A stretch of 21,073 nucleotides of DNA from Apostichopus californicus (GCA_020650975.1 JAIPMN010001336.1:1-21073); one strand, 5' to 3'. Numbered from the stretch's first letter, positions 10,712 to 19,861 are shown. Notes: generated by a model from the sequence alone, not told the origin. Made by a program: numbers and translations.

Positions 10712-11502
10712 AGAGTACATACCACATGTAGCGTAGAGTAATTAACTCCATATCCCACCATGTTACCCTACTCCACCATGTAAGGGAAGACCCAAGTACC
10801 ATACCTGAAAGACATGTCCTACTGTAAGTCCCAAAATTATACAAGGTAATTAACAAGTTATTAATTAGCTATCTTAATGATAATTAAAAAGGACAATCCC
10901 AAAGTAATCATTTTTAATTTATTCCCCCCCCCCCTTCACATGCCAATCATTGTAATGCAACCATTACTGTATTAACTGATAATAAACCATTCATTGGATC
11001 ATTTTTTTCTGATGATGAGTTAGAAAGCAAATTTTTATAATTTCTTCCTCGGAGAAATGAAATCCCAAGGACTGCGGAATATCGGAGACGTTAATGGTTT
11101 TCAAGTAGTGTTTATGAAATAGCAATCTCTGGAGTATTTCTTGAAGGAGCTCTCCAGGTCTCAGGTGTTTCTTCTGAATCTGTCTCGGTCTTCTCGGAGG
11201 GTATATAACTGTTCTCTTCTTATGCAGATATTTTGGTCAGCGAGATGGAATGAGTGGGTACTGTATATACAGTGTCAGTGATATGATATTGATAAAAACA
11301 AATGATAAAGATATGTCTCTTTTGATCTTTTGCAGAGCTAAATTTATTGCTCGAACAGGGTAATAATTTATCATGTATTTTCAGAACATTTCAGTCGGTA
11401 CAGTATGTTATAGGGAAGCTCGAAAAGTTCAGTAAAAGTTAAGTAAATATGTAAATATAATTATACAGGGTTTGTAAATTGTTGTGGTGTTAACTGAAAC
11501 TG
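10712..11502. other. AT-rich stretch with C-run
   Basis: A run of C lies at about 10924-10934. A short open frame near 11058 (ATGAAATCCCAAGGACTGCG...) ends after about 21 codons and has no motif. No gene is supported. Confidence 0.45.
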
Positions 11503-12145
11503 ACTTTGCTCCTCTCTAACCTGTAACCTCCAATCCATTTGCATTTTCCCATCTTCCAAAAGTACATGACTGGGAACGATTTAGTAATTTACTTCACTCC
11601 TGACTTACCTGTCTCCTTTACTGTGTGCACTCCTATCTACCCTTGCCTATTGACTGGTAACATTCTTGCACTGTGCCCCCAGTGCCCCCCTCCCGGTCAC
11701 AATATCCTACCAGTGATCTACCAAAATTACATGACTGGGAACGATTTAGTAATTTACTCTACTCCTGACCTACCTGTCTCCTTTATCTACGCACTCCTAT
11801 CTACCCTAGCCTATTAACTGGCAACATTCTTGCACTGTGCCCCCCCCCCCTCCCCGTCACAATGACCTATCAGTGATCTATCCAAAGGACATGACTAGGA
11901 ACGATTTAGTAATTTACTTCACTCCTGACTTACCTGTCTCCTTTATCTACGCACTCCTATCTACCCTAGCCTATTAACTGGCAACATTCTTGCACTGTGC
12001 CTCCCCCCCTCTCCCCGGTCACAATGACCTACCAGTGATCTATCCAAAGGACATGACTGGGAACCATTTAGCACTGTGCCACTTCCTCTGCTCCGACCAC
12101 TTTTGCCATTCTAATCTAGCATTCAGAAGTTAATAACATGTTTTG
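11503..12145 (-). repeat. Tandem array of the donor repeat, about 160-165 bp period
   Basis: Units begin with ACATGACTGGGAACGATTTAG (one base varies) at 11564, 11729, 11889 and 12051, giving spacings of 165, 160 and 162 bp. Each full unit then has CACTCCTGACTTACCTGTCTCC (one base varies), GCACTCCTATCTACCCT, ACATTCTTGCACTGTGCC, a C-run of variable length, GTCACAAT and CCAGTGATCTA. A truncated unit precedes the array (11503-11563). The last unit loses most of its middle and ends near a piece resembling the outer end of the 15691 copy. Units are far more alike than the dispersed copies, so the array is the younger event. On the minus strand each full unit has GACAGGTAAGT or GACAGGTAGG-like donor sequence. 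The open frame across the first two units is a by-product of the repeat. Confidence 0.85.
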
Positions 12146-13382
12146 CATACAACCTTTTCATAGACAACAAAACAACCATGAAGTGACTTTTAAAGTTTAA
12201 TCCCAGTTTTACAAGTCCAGATAAGTTTTTTTTCCCCAACCTTTGCAGGACTGTCTCTATGTGCCCTCTCATGAAACCACTCTTAATTCAGGACCCTCAG
12301 CCTCCCCCTCCTCTTCATGCTAGTTCTGTGTTAAATTATACCACTTGAGCCAAGGTTTCTACTAGTTTTAATTTCTACCCCTTCTAAAAATACTACTTTC
12401 TCACACCTTGGAAGGACTCATCTTGCACCAATTGGATTTCTCTTATTAATTAATCGAGCAAATTGACCACCAGTGAAGCAATTATAAGAAACTGTGTGGG
12501 TATTGTCTTGGTTCCCCTAAGTGTGACAAATATGGTGATTGCTCTCTCTAGAGATGGTCAGAAGGGTGGGTGTCTGGTATCACAGCTTATGTAGGAGAGC
12601 TTGCTATGGGACATCTGGGCCTTAATACTAATTAGTATGATTCAGAGTTTAAAGTCTACTGGAAATAGTGATTACAAATGGATTATTTTGGTAACACCAT
12701 GGCAGATGAATTTAACTTTGAAATCTTGATAAATTAATGGTATTGGAATATTGAAATTTTTTAAAGAAAAGGAAAAGATATTTAAAATCTCAAAGAAAGA
12801 ACTTTATTGTCTGTTGCACTTATGCCGCGAACGATTTACCGTAAAATCACTGCGACCGCCCATATCAACATGTTCATTACACAAATGTAACCTATATATG
12901 CTTGTACCGTCCACTCTTTTAATAAATCTGGCGAATTTTATTCACCTCAGAATGTTTAACGACAGATAACTCAAAAAAATAATGAATATTAATATGAAAA
13001 TCGCATAGAACTGTGTCATTTACTACACTGAGCTTCTAGGGCAGTAAGCTGGAAAGGTCAAATTTTGAGTTTGGCAAACACACATTGAGACTTTAATATG
13101 AGATGTGGGTAGTAATGTGGAACCAGGTAGAACTCACCTAGCCAATTGACCTTGGGAAAGGCACCCGGTTATGTATTTACAAGGTTGAAATGCCTGACGA
13201 ATAGATTGTAAAACTTCTATACTAGATAGGAAATACTGTACATATACTATGAGTTATTTTATGTTGGTTTTAATACTTCTTTGAATACATCAAGAACCAT
13301 TTTGTTGTATTTTGGTCATTTTTTCAGATTTTTTGTTAACTAGCCTGTTCATTAAGGCTGACTTAATTCTACGACTCAACTA
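12146..13382. other. AT-rich stretch, nothing secure
   Basis: Pyrimidine-rich patches lie near 12230-12320. The 72-codon open frame from 12751 lacks an ATG start and any motif. I see no gene or repeat end that can be matched elsewhere in the window. Confidence 0.45.
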
Positions 13383-13450
13383 TGTAAAAGATAAATGGCC
13401 TGAAGTTTCGATCCTAGCAGGATTTTTTCAGAGGCTAACTGAAATGAGAA
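13383..13450 (-). repeat. CTGAAGAA-hairpin-GAAAC motif, copy 2
   Basis: On the minus strand this reads TTAGCCTCTGAAAAAATCCT, GCT, AGGATCGAAACTTCAGGCC, matching the copy at 721-785 over about 60 bp, including the following CTTTTACA. The five-base stem ATCCT/AGGAT and the GAAAC are kept, while the linker between CTGA and the stem is changed. Two copies in opposite orientation over 12 kb apart show that this is an interspersed repeat fragment. Confidence 0.6.
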
Positions 13451-13567
13451 CAAACTAAGAAAACATTAAGAGACACCGAAGATACAGTTAAATTGGACAA
13501 ATGAGTTTACTATTATACATTAAGTAGAAAGCTCATCTTATTTTCTGCTTAATTTTGTCATCAGGAA

Positions 13568-13852
13568 ATTTTAGCAAATAAAGCTCAAACTATATTGCAG
13601 CTGTAACATATATGTAATATAATGTATAAATCACCACCATACAGTAGTTATATCTGGTTGGTCTATTGATGCTGAATTTCAACATTGGCAACTTTGCACG
13701 GATTTGAAGAAATATTTTAGCAAATATAGCTCAAACTATATTGCAACTGTAACATTTACATGTAATATAATGTATAAATCACCACCATAGTTATCTGGTT
13801 GGTCTATTGATGCTGAATTTCAACATTGGCAACTTTGCACGGATTTGAAGAG
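13568..13852 (+). repeat. Tandem duplication, 146-bp period
   Basis: Copy 1 (13568-13713) and copy 2 (13714-13852) are nearly identical. Both begin ATTTTAGCAAATA and end with CAACATTGGCAACTTTGCAC and GGATTTGAAGA. Small indels (for example around TACAGTAG and TTTACATG) and a few substitutions lie in the first half, while the last 60 or so bases are identical. This is a recent local duplication of non-coding sequence. Each copy contains AATATAATGTATAAATCACCACCAT, but I see no function. Confidence 0.9.
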
Positions 13853-15090
13853 AGAGACTCGGAGCCCATTTTGGCTACTGTAGCATATTAGGGAGTAACA
13901 CACTATTATTTTACCCTCTCAGCTCTACAATGAAAATGTCAGACATCACTTCATTGAAATTGTCATATATCATCACTCTTCCCTTAATACACACCCACCC
14001 CTACTCGTAATTGGTTGATCTTTTGCTAAAAAAAAAAAAAACCCATTACTTTGCATGAATTGAAATCTCCCACTCATTATTTTTTATACCCATTTTAATT
14101 TCGGATTTGTAAATTTATCTGCGATCAAAGGGATTGACATGCTTTGATTTTGTAACCTTCCATCAGTAATGGTTTATTTACAGCTTTGAAGGTCAATCCC
14201 AGTGAAATTGAGCTTACAGTGGAGAACAAGTGTTTTCCTTTATTTCAATGGGTTTTTAACTGCCTCAGCACAATTCCCAACGGTGTAATACACACAGCAA
14301 TAAGGTACAAGTGGATTTGACATATATAGGACAGTTGGTTCTGTCAAGGGGGACATATATCATCGTTCAAATGCTTTTGTGGAGCATTTTACCATTTCAA
14401 ATACTTAATTCACTACTACCACTAAACAGCGAACTGGTAGCATATAGTTCCTTTCAATGTCTGTTAAAGTCTACTATGGATAAACTTTTTGAGGATATTT
14501 TGATACTATAATCATTAAATAATGAAGAACCAGAAGAAAGCCTCTCCTCCTGGCTTCACAGAATCCAACAAACTATAAATTAGCAATAATGATGTCTGAA
14601 GCAATTTGGAGATGTATTGGCAAGTGTCTTATTGTGGGTATCCACTTGTACTTGGATAGAAAGTTTTAGTATATGACATAATAGTGGCCTTTGTTTTCAT
14701 TTAAGAACATGCACATTAAACAACAACATTGTTTTTAAGTTTCACCTTGAAAACATGATATGAGAAACAAAGGGTACATTGTAAAAGTATCACCTCCAGT
14801 GTCACACTATCAGCATGACACATTGATAAAATCTTACCCACTGAGAGATTGATTAAACTAAACTGGGAGCATATATTCGTCAGATATTTGGAGCTGTTCA
14901 TTGCCCAGTATCTTTAAGGTTCTTAAAGGTAACATGATGGTTAGGTGTGCTTCTCTTTGAACCCCCCCCCACCCCATCCTTCTCCCTCCCTCTTTCCCAA
15001 TGGGTACAGTGGTTTGATTTTAATGACTGTCTGAGATCTTGATTATTCTGAAAAATGTCCAAACCAATGTCAATGCCACTCAGATCTGTT
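13853..15090. other. AT-rich stretch with small structures
   Basis: An A-run lies at about 14028-14041. GGGATTGAC at 14130-14138 is mirrored by GTCAATCCC at 14192-14200, a nine-base inverted repeat across a 53-bp gap. C-runs lie at 14962-14970 and just after, inside a pyrimidine-rich patch. Open frames at 14311-14511, 14716-14901 and 14898-15149 show no recognisable motif. Confidence 0.45.
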
Positions 15091-15139
15091 TGGACAAATG
15101 TCATCACTTGTAAAATCCCACAAACCAGTAAGTTTTGGG
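15091..15139 (+). repeat. Donor-repeat 3' end fragment
   Basis: GGACAAATGTCATCACTTGTAAAATCC...AAACCAGTAAGTTTTGG lines up with the end of the copies at 16268, 19808 and 20113 (GACAGGTAAGCTCGTCACTTGTAAATATCCAAACCAGTAAG...). The 17 bases AAACCAGTAAGTTTTGG are identical to the 19808 copy. The donor GGTAAG has changed here. Nothing upstream aligns well, so this looks like a fragment. Confidence 0.5.
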
Positions 15140-15680
15140 AAAAAAACAATTTTTATAGCAAACTACCTCCCATGTAGGGAAACCCTCAAGAAAGTATTCA
15201 TACTGGTGTTACAAGTGAAATGAGTCTGTACCACATAGCCACAGGGTACCACAGCGGTAACAGCAGGGCCCCTGTTATAGTACAGACTGCCAGTAATTTC
15301 TTCATCCTGTGGACTGTTTTACTCTACATTTAATACCAGTGTGGCATAATAATAGAACTTTAATTATATAACTGGTAGAGAGTTAGGCCATTTAATAGGT
15401 CTGTTTTGAACGCATATCGTATTTTAGTGGTGCAGGTTCACAAATATAAAGATATATATATACCAGACATTGAGAAGAGAAAGTTGCGATTGGATGACTC
15501 AATGAAACCCATATGTCTATCACATTTTATGGATTAACTTGATATTGCCCTCATACAGTGGTAAAATTTCTGCATGTTTGAAAGTAATGATAATGGGATA
15601 CATATTTGTGGGTGGTGGTTTCATATTGAAGCAGTTTAGTTCACAATACATATTAACACACTATTAATACCCAAGACTTG
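15140..15680. other. AT-rich stretch with nested hairpin
   Basis: AGTCTGTAC at 15223-15231 pairs with GTACAGACT at 15280-15288. Inside, TAACAG (15258-15263) pairs with CTGTTA (15272-15277) around CAGGGCCC. The nested stems could form a cruciform or RNA hairpin. It has no transposon-like flanks that I can see. The rest is AT-rich without genes. Confidence 0.45.
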
Positions 15681-15869
15681 AAATTGAAAGATTTATATCA
15701 CTCCTCGCTTACCTGTCTCCTATACATATGCACTCCGATCTACCCTACCCTCGTAACTGGTAACATTCTTACACGGCGCCCCCAACAACCTTCTCGCAAC
15801 GACCTTCTCTAAGGTCGCTATCCTCCCTCCTACTTCCGAATCTCCCCACTCGGAAGTTAAAATTGAAAG
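15681..15869 (-). mobile_element. Donor-repeat copy with 10-bp flanking direct repeats
   Basis: The body 15691-15859 reads ATCACTCCTCGCTTACCTGTCTCC, TATGCACTCCGATCTACCCTACC, AACTGGTAACATTCTTACAC and a C-rich region, ending CACTCGGAAGTTA. AAATTGAAAG occurs exactly on both sides, at 15681-15690 and 15860-15869, a plausible target-site duplication. The donor is intact on the minus strand (GAGACAGGTAAGCGAGG). If the flanks are real, this gives an element about 169 bp long with neither a poly-A tail nor obvious inverted ends. Confidence 0.6.
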
Positions 15870-16267
15870 TTGTGTTAATATGATCCAGTCTATTTTCTTA
15901 GTTATGAATATCTTTTTAAATCATAATTTCATCTTAGTTAAATCCGATTTACTTTCGTTTTCAAGCTTATTTTTGAAAGTCTGTCCGTTGTGATAATACG
16001 ATGCATCAAACAGCTACTTTTAATCGGATGTATTGCTGTTACATTGTACACCTAGTTATCATGCATGCCCAATGAACGGATTGGTCGCAGTCGAGACTAC
16101 GGAAACATATCCAGCTGCATCAATTCTCATCAATTGATAAGATGACTTTGGCAGAATTCAACTGCTGCTGAGTGCTGACAAAAATTGAAAGGGAAAATGT
16201 AGAAGCTGGTTTAATATATATGTAATTAATTCTGGCATTCCAAGATATTTTTTAAATTTCCGGTTTT
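15870..16267. other. Non-coding stretch, nothing recognised
   Basis: The sequence is slightly less AT-rich, with some CpG near 16075-16105. No open frame or repeat is matched. Confidence 0.4.
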
Positions 16268-16320
16268 GAGGAGACAGGTAAGCTCGTCACTCGTAAATAT
16301 CTAAACCTGATAAAGTTTGC
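16268..16320 (+). repeat. Donor-repeat 3' end fragment
   Basis: GAGGAGACAGGTAAGCTCGTCACTCGTAAATATCTAAACC...AAAGTTT matches the ends at 19808 and 20113 over about 50 bp and keeps a full donor (CAG|GTAAGC, GT at 16278-16279). The upstream body is missing. A hAT element lies 33 bp downstream of it. Confidence 0.65.
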
Positions 16321-16345
16321 GATGTCTGGTACTTAAAACTCCTTT

Positions 16346-16707
16346 ATGGCTACCAGTGGCGTAGGAAAGTACTTTTGAGTGGGGGGGCTGAAGACTGATG
16401 GCCGGCCTGGGGGAGGGGTCTTTTTTTGGATTTTTTTTTGCATTTCCAGGTGGCCTCAGATGCAATTTGGTGCAATATAGCACACTTCAACACCCACTCC
16501 ATTTTGTAAATAATTTTGCATTTTCACCTGGCCTTAGATGCAATTTGGTGCTCCAAATGAGATTTTTTTCTCATTTGGAAATGAAAAAGGGGTTTTCTGA
16601 CTTGCGGAGCAGGGGGGGGCGGAATGATACTTCCGCCCCACCATATTTTTCACTGGGGGGGCTGGCGCCCCCCCAGCCCCACCGGTTCCTACGCCCTTGA
16701 TGGCTAC
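16346..16707 (+). mobile_element. Non-autonomous hAT element with 8-bp target duplication
   Basis: The element spans 16354-16699 (346 bp). It begins CAGTGGCGTAGGAA and ends TTCCTACGCCCTTG, giving 14-bp terminal inverted repeats with two mismatches at the outer end. The exact 8-bp direct repeat ATGGCTAC lies at 16346-16353 and 16700-16707. An 8-bp duplication and CAG-type ends are hallmarks of the hAT superfamily. The inside encodes no transposase: it holds G-runs, T-runs, a duplicated block of about 37 bp (about 16437 and 16515) and a hairpin CCAAATGAG...CTCATTTGG (about 16552-16580), then a C/G palindrome near 16656-16679. It would have been moved by a transposase from elsewhere. Open frames on both strands here are composition artefacts. 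The intact duplication suggests a fairly young insertion. Confidence 0.88.
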
Positions 16708-16803
16708 ATTGATGATGATGTTACATGGCTCGTCAATCAAGGCATTGATATTAATGTGAACCCATCAATTTTTAGAAAAAAGCTGAAATTATATTTCGCA
16801 GGA

Positions 16804-16831
16804 GTGTTATATAACACTTGGTTATATAACC
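16804..16831. repeat. Twin perfect palindromes
   Basis: GTGTTATATAACAC (16804-16817) is a perfect 14-bp palindrome, followed two bases later by GGTTATATAACC (16820-16831), a perfect 12-bp palindrome with the same TTATATAA core. They could be binding sites for a dimeric factor or simply an AT-rich coincidence. Confidence 0.6.
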
Positions 16832-17995
16832 AATTTTATTTTTTAATTCTTTACGATGTGAAACAGAAATTGATAATTCCCTCTAATTAAAATGCTACTT
16901 TGCGACACATCCACACTTAATTACAATCATCTTCACGCATATCTGCTTTAAATAATCGTTTGCTAAAACTTGCAAAATGGAGGCCGGGTCACAACAAATG
17001 GAGGCCATTCTGTAGGCTCTATTTTCTAAGTATGTACCTACACCTCTGAATATCGTTAGTATTGATTGTGTTATAGTAGCCAGATCTTCATGAGTGATCA
17101 CTTAAACAAGAAGCATTAAGGGAGAAAGATGCAAATTTCTTAATCGTTTTCAAGAGCAATTTTCCTGGAGGGTCAGACTCTCCCAATCATTCTAAGATAG
17201 TCAAAAGTGTTTATTAGAGGAATAAATTTTAAGAGAGGAGAGGGAAATGCTTTGAGTATATATATAGCAATCAGATATTTCTTGATGTATTCTGCTTCTT
17301 TTACTTTAAATGTTCTCAAATCCTCATCAGAATGTTTGAAAAATCTTTAAAGAAAGAAGAAATATTTCAAATAGAAAAGAAAAGAAGAAGCCACAAAAAA
17401 AAAAAAAAGCAAAGAGATGACCGAGAGATTTTATTATAAGAGCATGTACCTCATAGAAAGTCAGATTTCTTACAACCCTCCATGCAAACAGTGAATCGAA
17501 GACACACGAGAGAGGCTGAAATTCTCAGATCTTTGCGTTATTAACTGAGCTCCATGGTTTGAAGTTAGCCCTTGGAGCCTCTTACAGAAGTCATTGTCAA
17601 GAATGTCAGAGCATACCTCCTATCTCTGTCAATTTGCTTGGCAGGCCCCGCAATTATTTCAAGGGGACCCTTGTCGTCTTACTATCCATCATTGTGACAC
17701 TGTATACTGCGGATAACTTTTTACCTCTTTGCACAGGGAATCTTTGTATTAGATTATTTGTCATTTGTCCAAATCCCAACAGATTTATTTGTATGAGGAG
17801 GGGAATCAAATATATCTATATATATGAAAAGGGCAGAGAGAGGAGAAAAAAATGAAATTAGCAAAATGATATTTCTTGAAGAAGAAGATCAATATTATTA
17901 GAAAATTTAGGTGATATTTTTCAACCTTTTTCAAAAAGAGTGAGTGAAGATGGCTCTTGAACTTGTGCCAAAATTGGTGATGCAAATTCTCTTAA
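16832..17995. other. AT-rich stretch, nothing recognised
   Basis: ATGGAGGCC occurs twice 20 bp apart near 16978-17006. An A-rich patch with an A-run lies at 17340-17410. The open frames at 16895-17101 (minus) and from 17559 (plus) have no recognisable motif, and the latter lacks an ATG start. A GC-richer patch at about 17480-17700 stands out mildly but yields no match. Confidence 0.45.
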
Positions 17996-17999
17996 TAGC

Positions 18000-18052
18000 T
18001 AGTAAATCACTCCCTTACCTACGTGTCTTCACACAGCTTCTTCACTATTGCT
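18000..18052 (-). repeat. Donor-repeat fragment, minus orientation
   Basis: TAGTAAATCACTCCCTTACCTACGTGTCTTCACACAGCTTCTTCAC aligns with the core of the family (TAAATTACTTCACTCCTGACTTACCTGTCTCC...GCACTC). On the minus strand the donor reads TAGGTAAGG. The C-rich side is absent. It is a short, diverged fragment. Confidence 0.45.
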
Positions 18053-18246
18053 TAAAAAAAGTGTGAAAAATATGAAGAAGGGAATATGCAATGAAAATGA
18101 GAATGAGTGTATGGAAGTTGTTTTATATCAACAATGACCAAAACTTGAAAACCTTGTGTGCTTGTATTCACATTTAATGTTTTTATACAAAACTTGTCAG
18201 TTTGACTGAAGTAGCGTTTTGGATGTTTCTGTTTATATTTACCAGT
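18053..18246. other. AT-rich spacer
   Basis: Nothing is recognised between the short repeat fragment and the TTAA-bounded element. Confidence 0.4.
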
Positions 18247-18494
18247 TTAAAGGTAGTGAGTATAAGCCCCAAATTATAGCATGCTATAACTGCTAGAAGT
18301 TTTCAAAAAGTACTTCATGGAGGTCTTTACTCCCCAAATTGTTCTCAGACATTGTTAAGGAAACAAGATGACTGAATGTCCCAGTTCGGAAAATTTCCTC
18401 AAAGGTTGTAATTAAAACAGTTTAAGAATTTTGACCAAAAGGTGACCATATTTGAATATCTAACATATTTGGGGCCAATACAGCATACCTTTAA
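18247..18494. mobile_element. Inverted-repeat element bounded by TTAA
   Basis: The first 28 bases (18247-18274), starting TTAAAGGTA and ending GCCCCAAAT, match the reverse complement of the last 28 (18467-18494) at 22 of 28 positions, with the mismatches in the middle. Both outer ends are TTAA, which is the target duplication used by piggyBac-type transposons. The piggyBac label is only a guess, because the next bases do not look like the classical piggyBac end. There is no coding capacity in 248 bp, so it would be a MITE-like non-autonomous copy. CCCCAAATT recurs inside at about 18332-18341, and a palindrome TAGCATGCTA lies at about 18276-18285. Confidence 0.65.
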
Positions 18495-19642
18495 GGCTGT
18501 ATAGAAGTAACTTTGTTTTAGTTTCAACTTATTGAAATTTTTCCTCCCAAACTTAAAAAGATGTGGTAGGTTGTCCTTGTCATGGCATGAACTCTACAAG
18601 ATAGCCTAAAACTTTGGTCAGTTGCCATTAGCAAAATCTGCAAACAGCATGTAGAGTCCTTGGAAACCCACCATCAAGGGTAAAGGCTTTTCCCATGTAC
18701 TACAGCAACAGCTGGAAGTCATGACCCATTGACCTGTCCATTAACCTGACTTGCTACTGGCTAGGTTACCACACCACCTTCCTGCTGACCAAAGAGTAAC
18801 AGTTATATCTGTCTCTATACTTAAAGCAGTTTGTAAAAAAGCATTTTAATAGTTTGGTTAATAATTTGCATTGTGTTTCACCATAATTTGCAACAAATTG
18901 TAGTAATTTTTGGTGATGCTTGATTTAAAATAGATCCCACCTACTTTTATAAAGTTTTTACACATCAATGTTGACTAAAATTATTTAAAAAGTTAAATGA
19001 TAAATTTGGTGCTCGGTTGTATTTCCGTGGCATTTTCGAGGCATGTTACGTTACAAGCCTGCTGCTTTAAGACAGTGCAGAAGATTTCACAAACTAAATA
19101 TTAACGATATTTACCAAGTAATGATATGATGTGGTCCATATGGCCAAAGAGGTTCTTATTGGACATCTGGCAGTTCATGACCTTTAGGTCAAACCACTTC
19201 AAATCTTAAAAATCTAATCATGTTTGGTATGACAGGGGCAATAAAATATGAAAATATTTTGTCTTTTTCTCACCAGTTGAGTGTCTGCAGGTGTTATTTT
19301 TTTGTGGTAGAGTTGTAGATAAGATTAAAGTAATGGAGTATATATACAAACTGTTTGGAAGTGGGGGGGGGGGGGTGATGGCTCTAGGCAGTATTGGCTG
19401 GTTTGAGTGATGGTTCTCTAAATGAATGTTGCTCACACCTGGAATCAGTTTTGGTGACATGTGCAAGCTAGTGCACAGTGTGATACTTTTAGAGTTGTGA
19501 ATTTATGAAGTGCTCTTTACTCTTAAAGTCGTTGGTTTTGAATAAAGTTTTTGCGTAGCGTGGTCTGTCTTCTTTCGACTTCCAATTTTGTGGAGTTTAA
19601 TTATTGTTATGGCTTTATGATAGAAATCTGCCTTGTTCCTTA
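18495..19642. other. Non-coding stretch with G-run
   Basis: A run of 13 G lies at 19363-19375. The minus-strand open frame at 19218-19466 crosses it and shows no domain. The 18540-18800 part is less AT-rich than average but has no long open frame. No gene is supported. Confidence 0.45.
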
Positions 19643-19780
19643 GATTTACTTCTCTCCTCAATTACATGTCTCCTCACAACCTTAGCACTCTTGTTCTACC
19701 CTGCTTAGAACGGATGAACCTTTTAACACTGTGCGCCCTCTATGTCCGGACCTCTCCGGTCAATGCCCTCCCTTCTCATT
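19643..19780 (-). repeat. Donor-repeat copy, minus orientation, close to the 20046 copy
   Basis: TTACTTCTCTCCTCAATTACATGTCTCC, CACAACCTTAGCACTCTTGTTCTACC, AACCTTTTAACACTGTGCGCC, then a C-rich end with TCCGGACCTCTCCGG. The CACAACCTTAGCAC and CCTTTTAACACTGTGCGCC blocks are identical to the reverse complement of the copy at 20046, so the two form a close pair in inverted orientation about 400 bp apart. The donor has decayed here (GACATGTAAT). Confidence 0.65.
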
Positions 19781-19807
19781 CAACCACCCAATGTGACCAG
19801 ACTTCCG

Positions 19808-19861
19808 TGGGTAGACAGGTCAGCTCGTCAATCGTAAATATCCAAACCAGTAAGTTTTGGA
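19808..19861 (+). repeat. Donor-repeat 3' end, facing the 19643 copy
   Basis: GTGGGTAGACAGGTCAGCTCGTCAATCGTAAATATCC...AAACCAGTAAGTTTTGG is the family end in plus orientation. Together with the minus-oriented copy at 19643 it gives an element whose two ends are inverted (roughly ATTTAC...GACCTGTCT on both). Either two partial copies lie back to back, or the full-length element has imperfect terminal inverted repeats. The donor has one change (GGTCAG). Confidence 0.65.

Noticed and set aside
11590-11625. ACTTACCTG in the minus-oriented repeats looks like the 5' end of U1 snRNA, suggesting a U1-derived pseudogene.
   Set aside because: Only about nine bases match, which any perfect donor complement would do. 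The following sequence does not follow U1.
14130-14200. Nine-base inverted repeat GGGATTGAC...GTCAATCCC as a tiny transposon.
   Set aside because: It spans only about 71 bp, has no flanking duplication and no second copy in the window.
16398-16890. Overlapping open frames on both strands rich in Gly, Pro and Phe.
   Set aside because: They are created by the G-, C- and T-runs within the hAT element and its flank.
17559-17855. Plus-strand 98-codon frame with a hydrophobic stretch.
   Set aside because: It has no ATG start and no motif, and its end runs through simple TATA/GAGA sequence.
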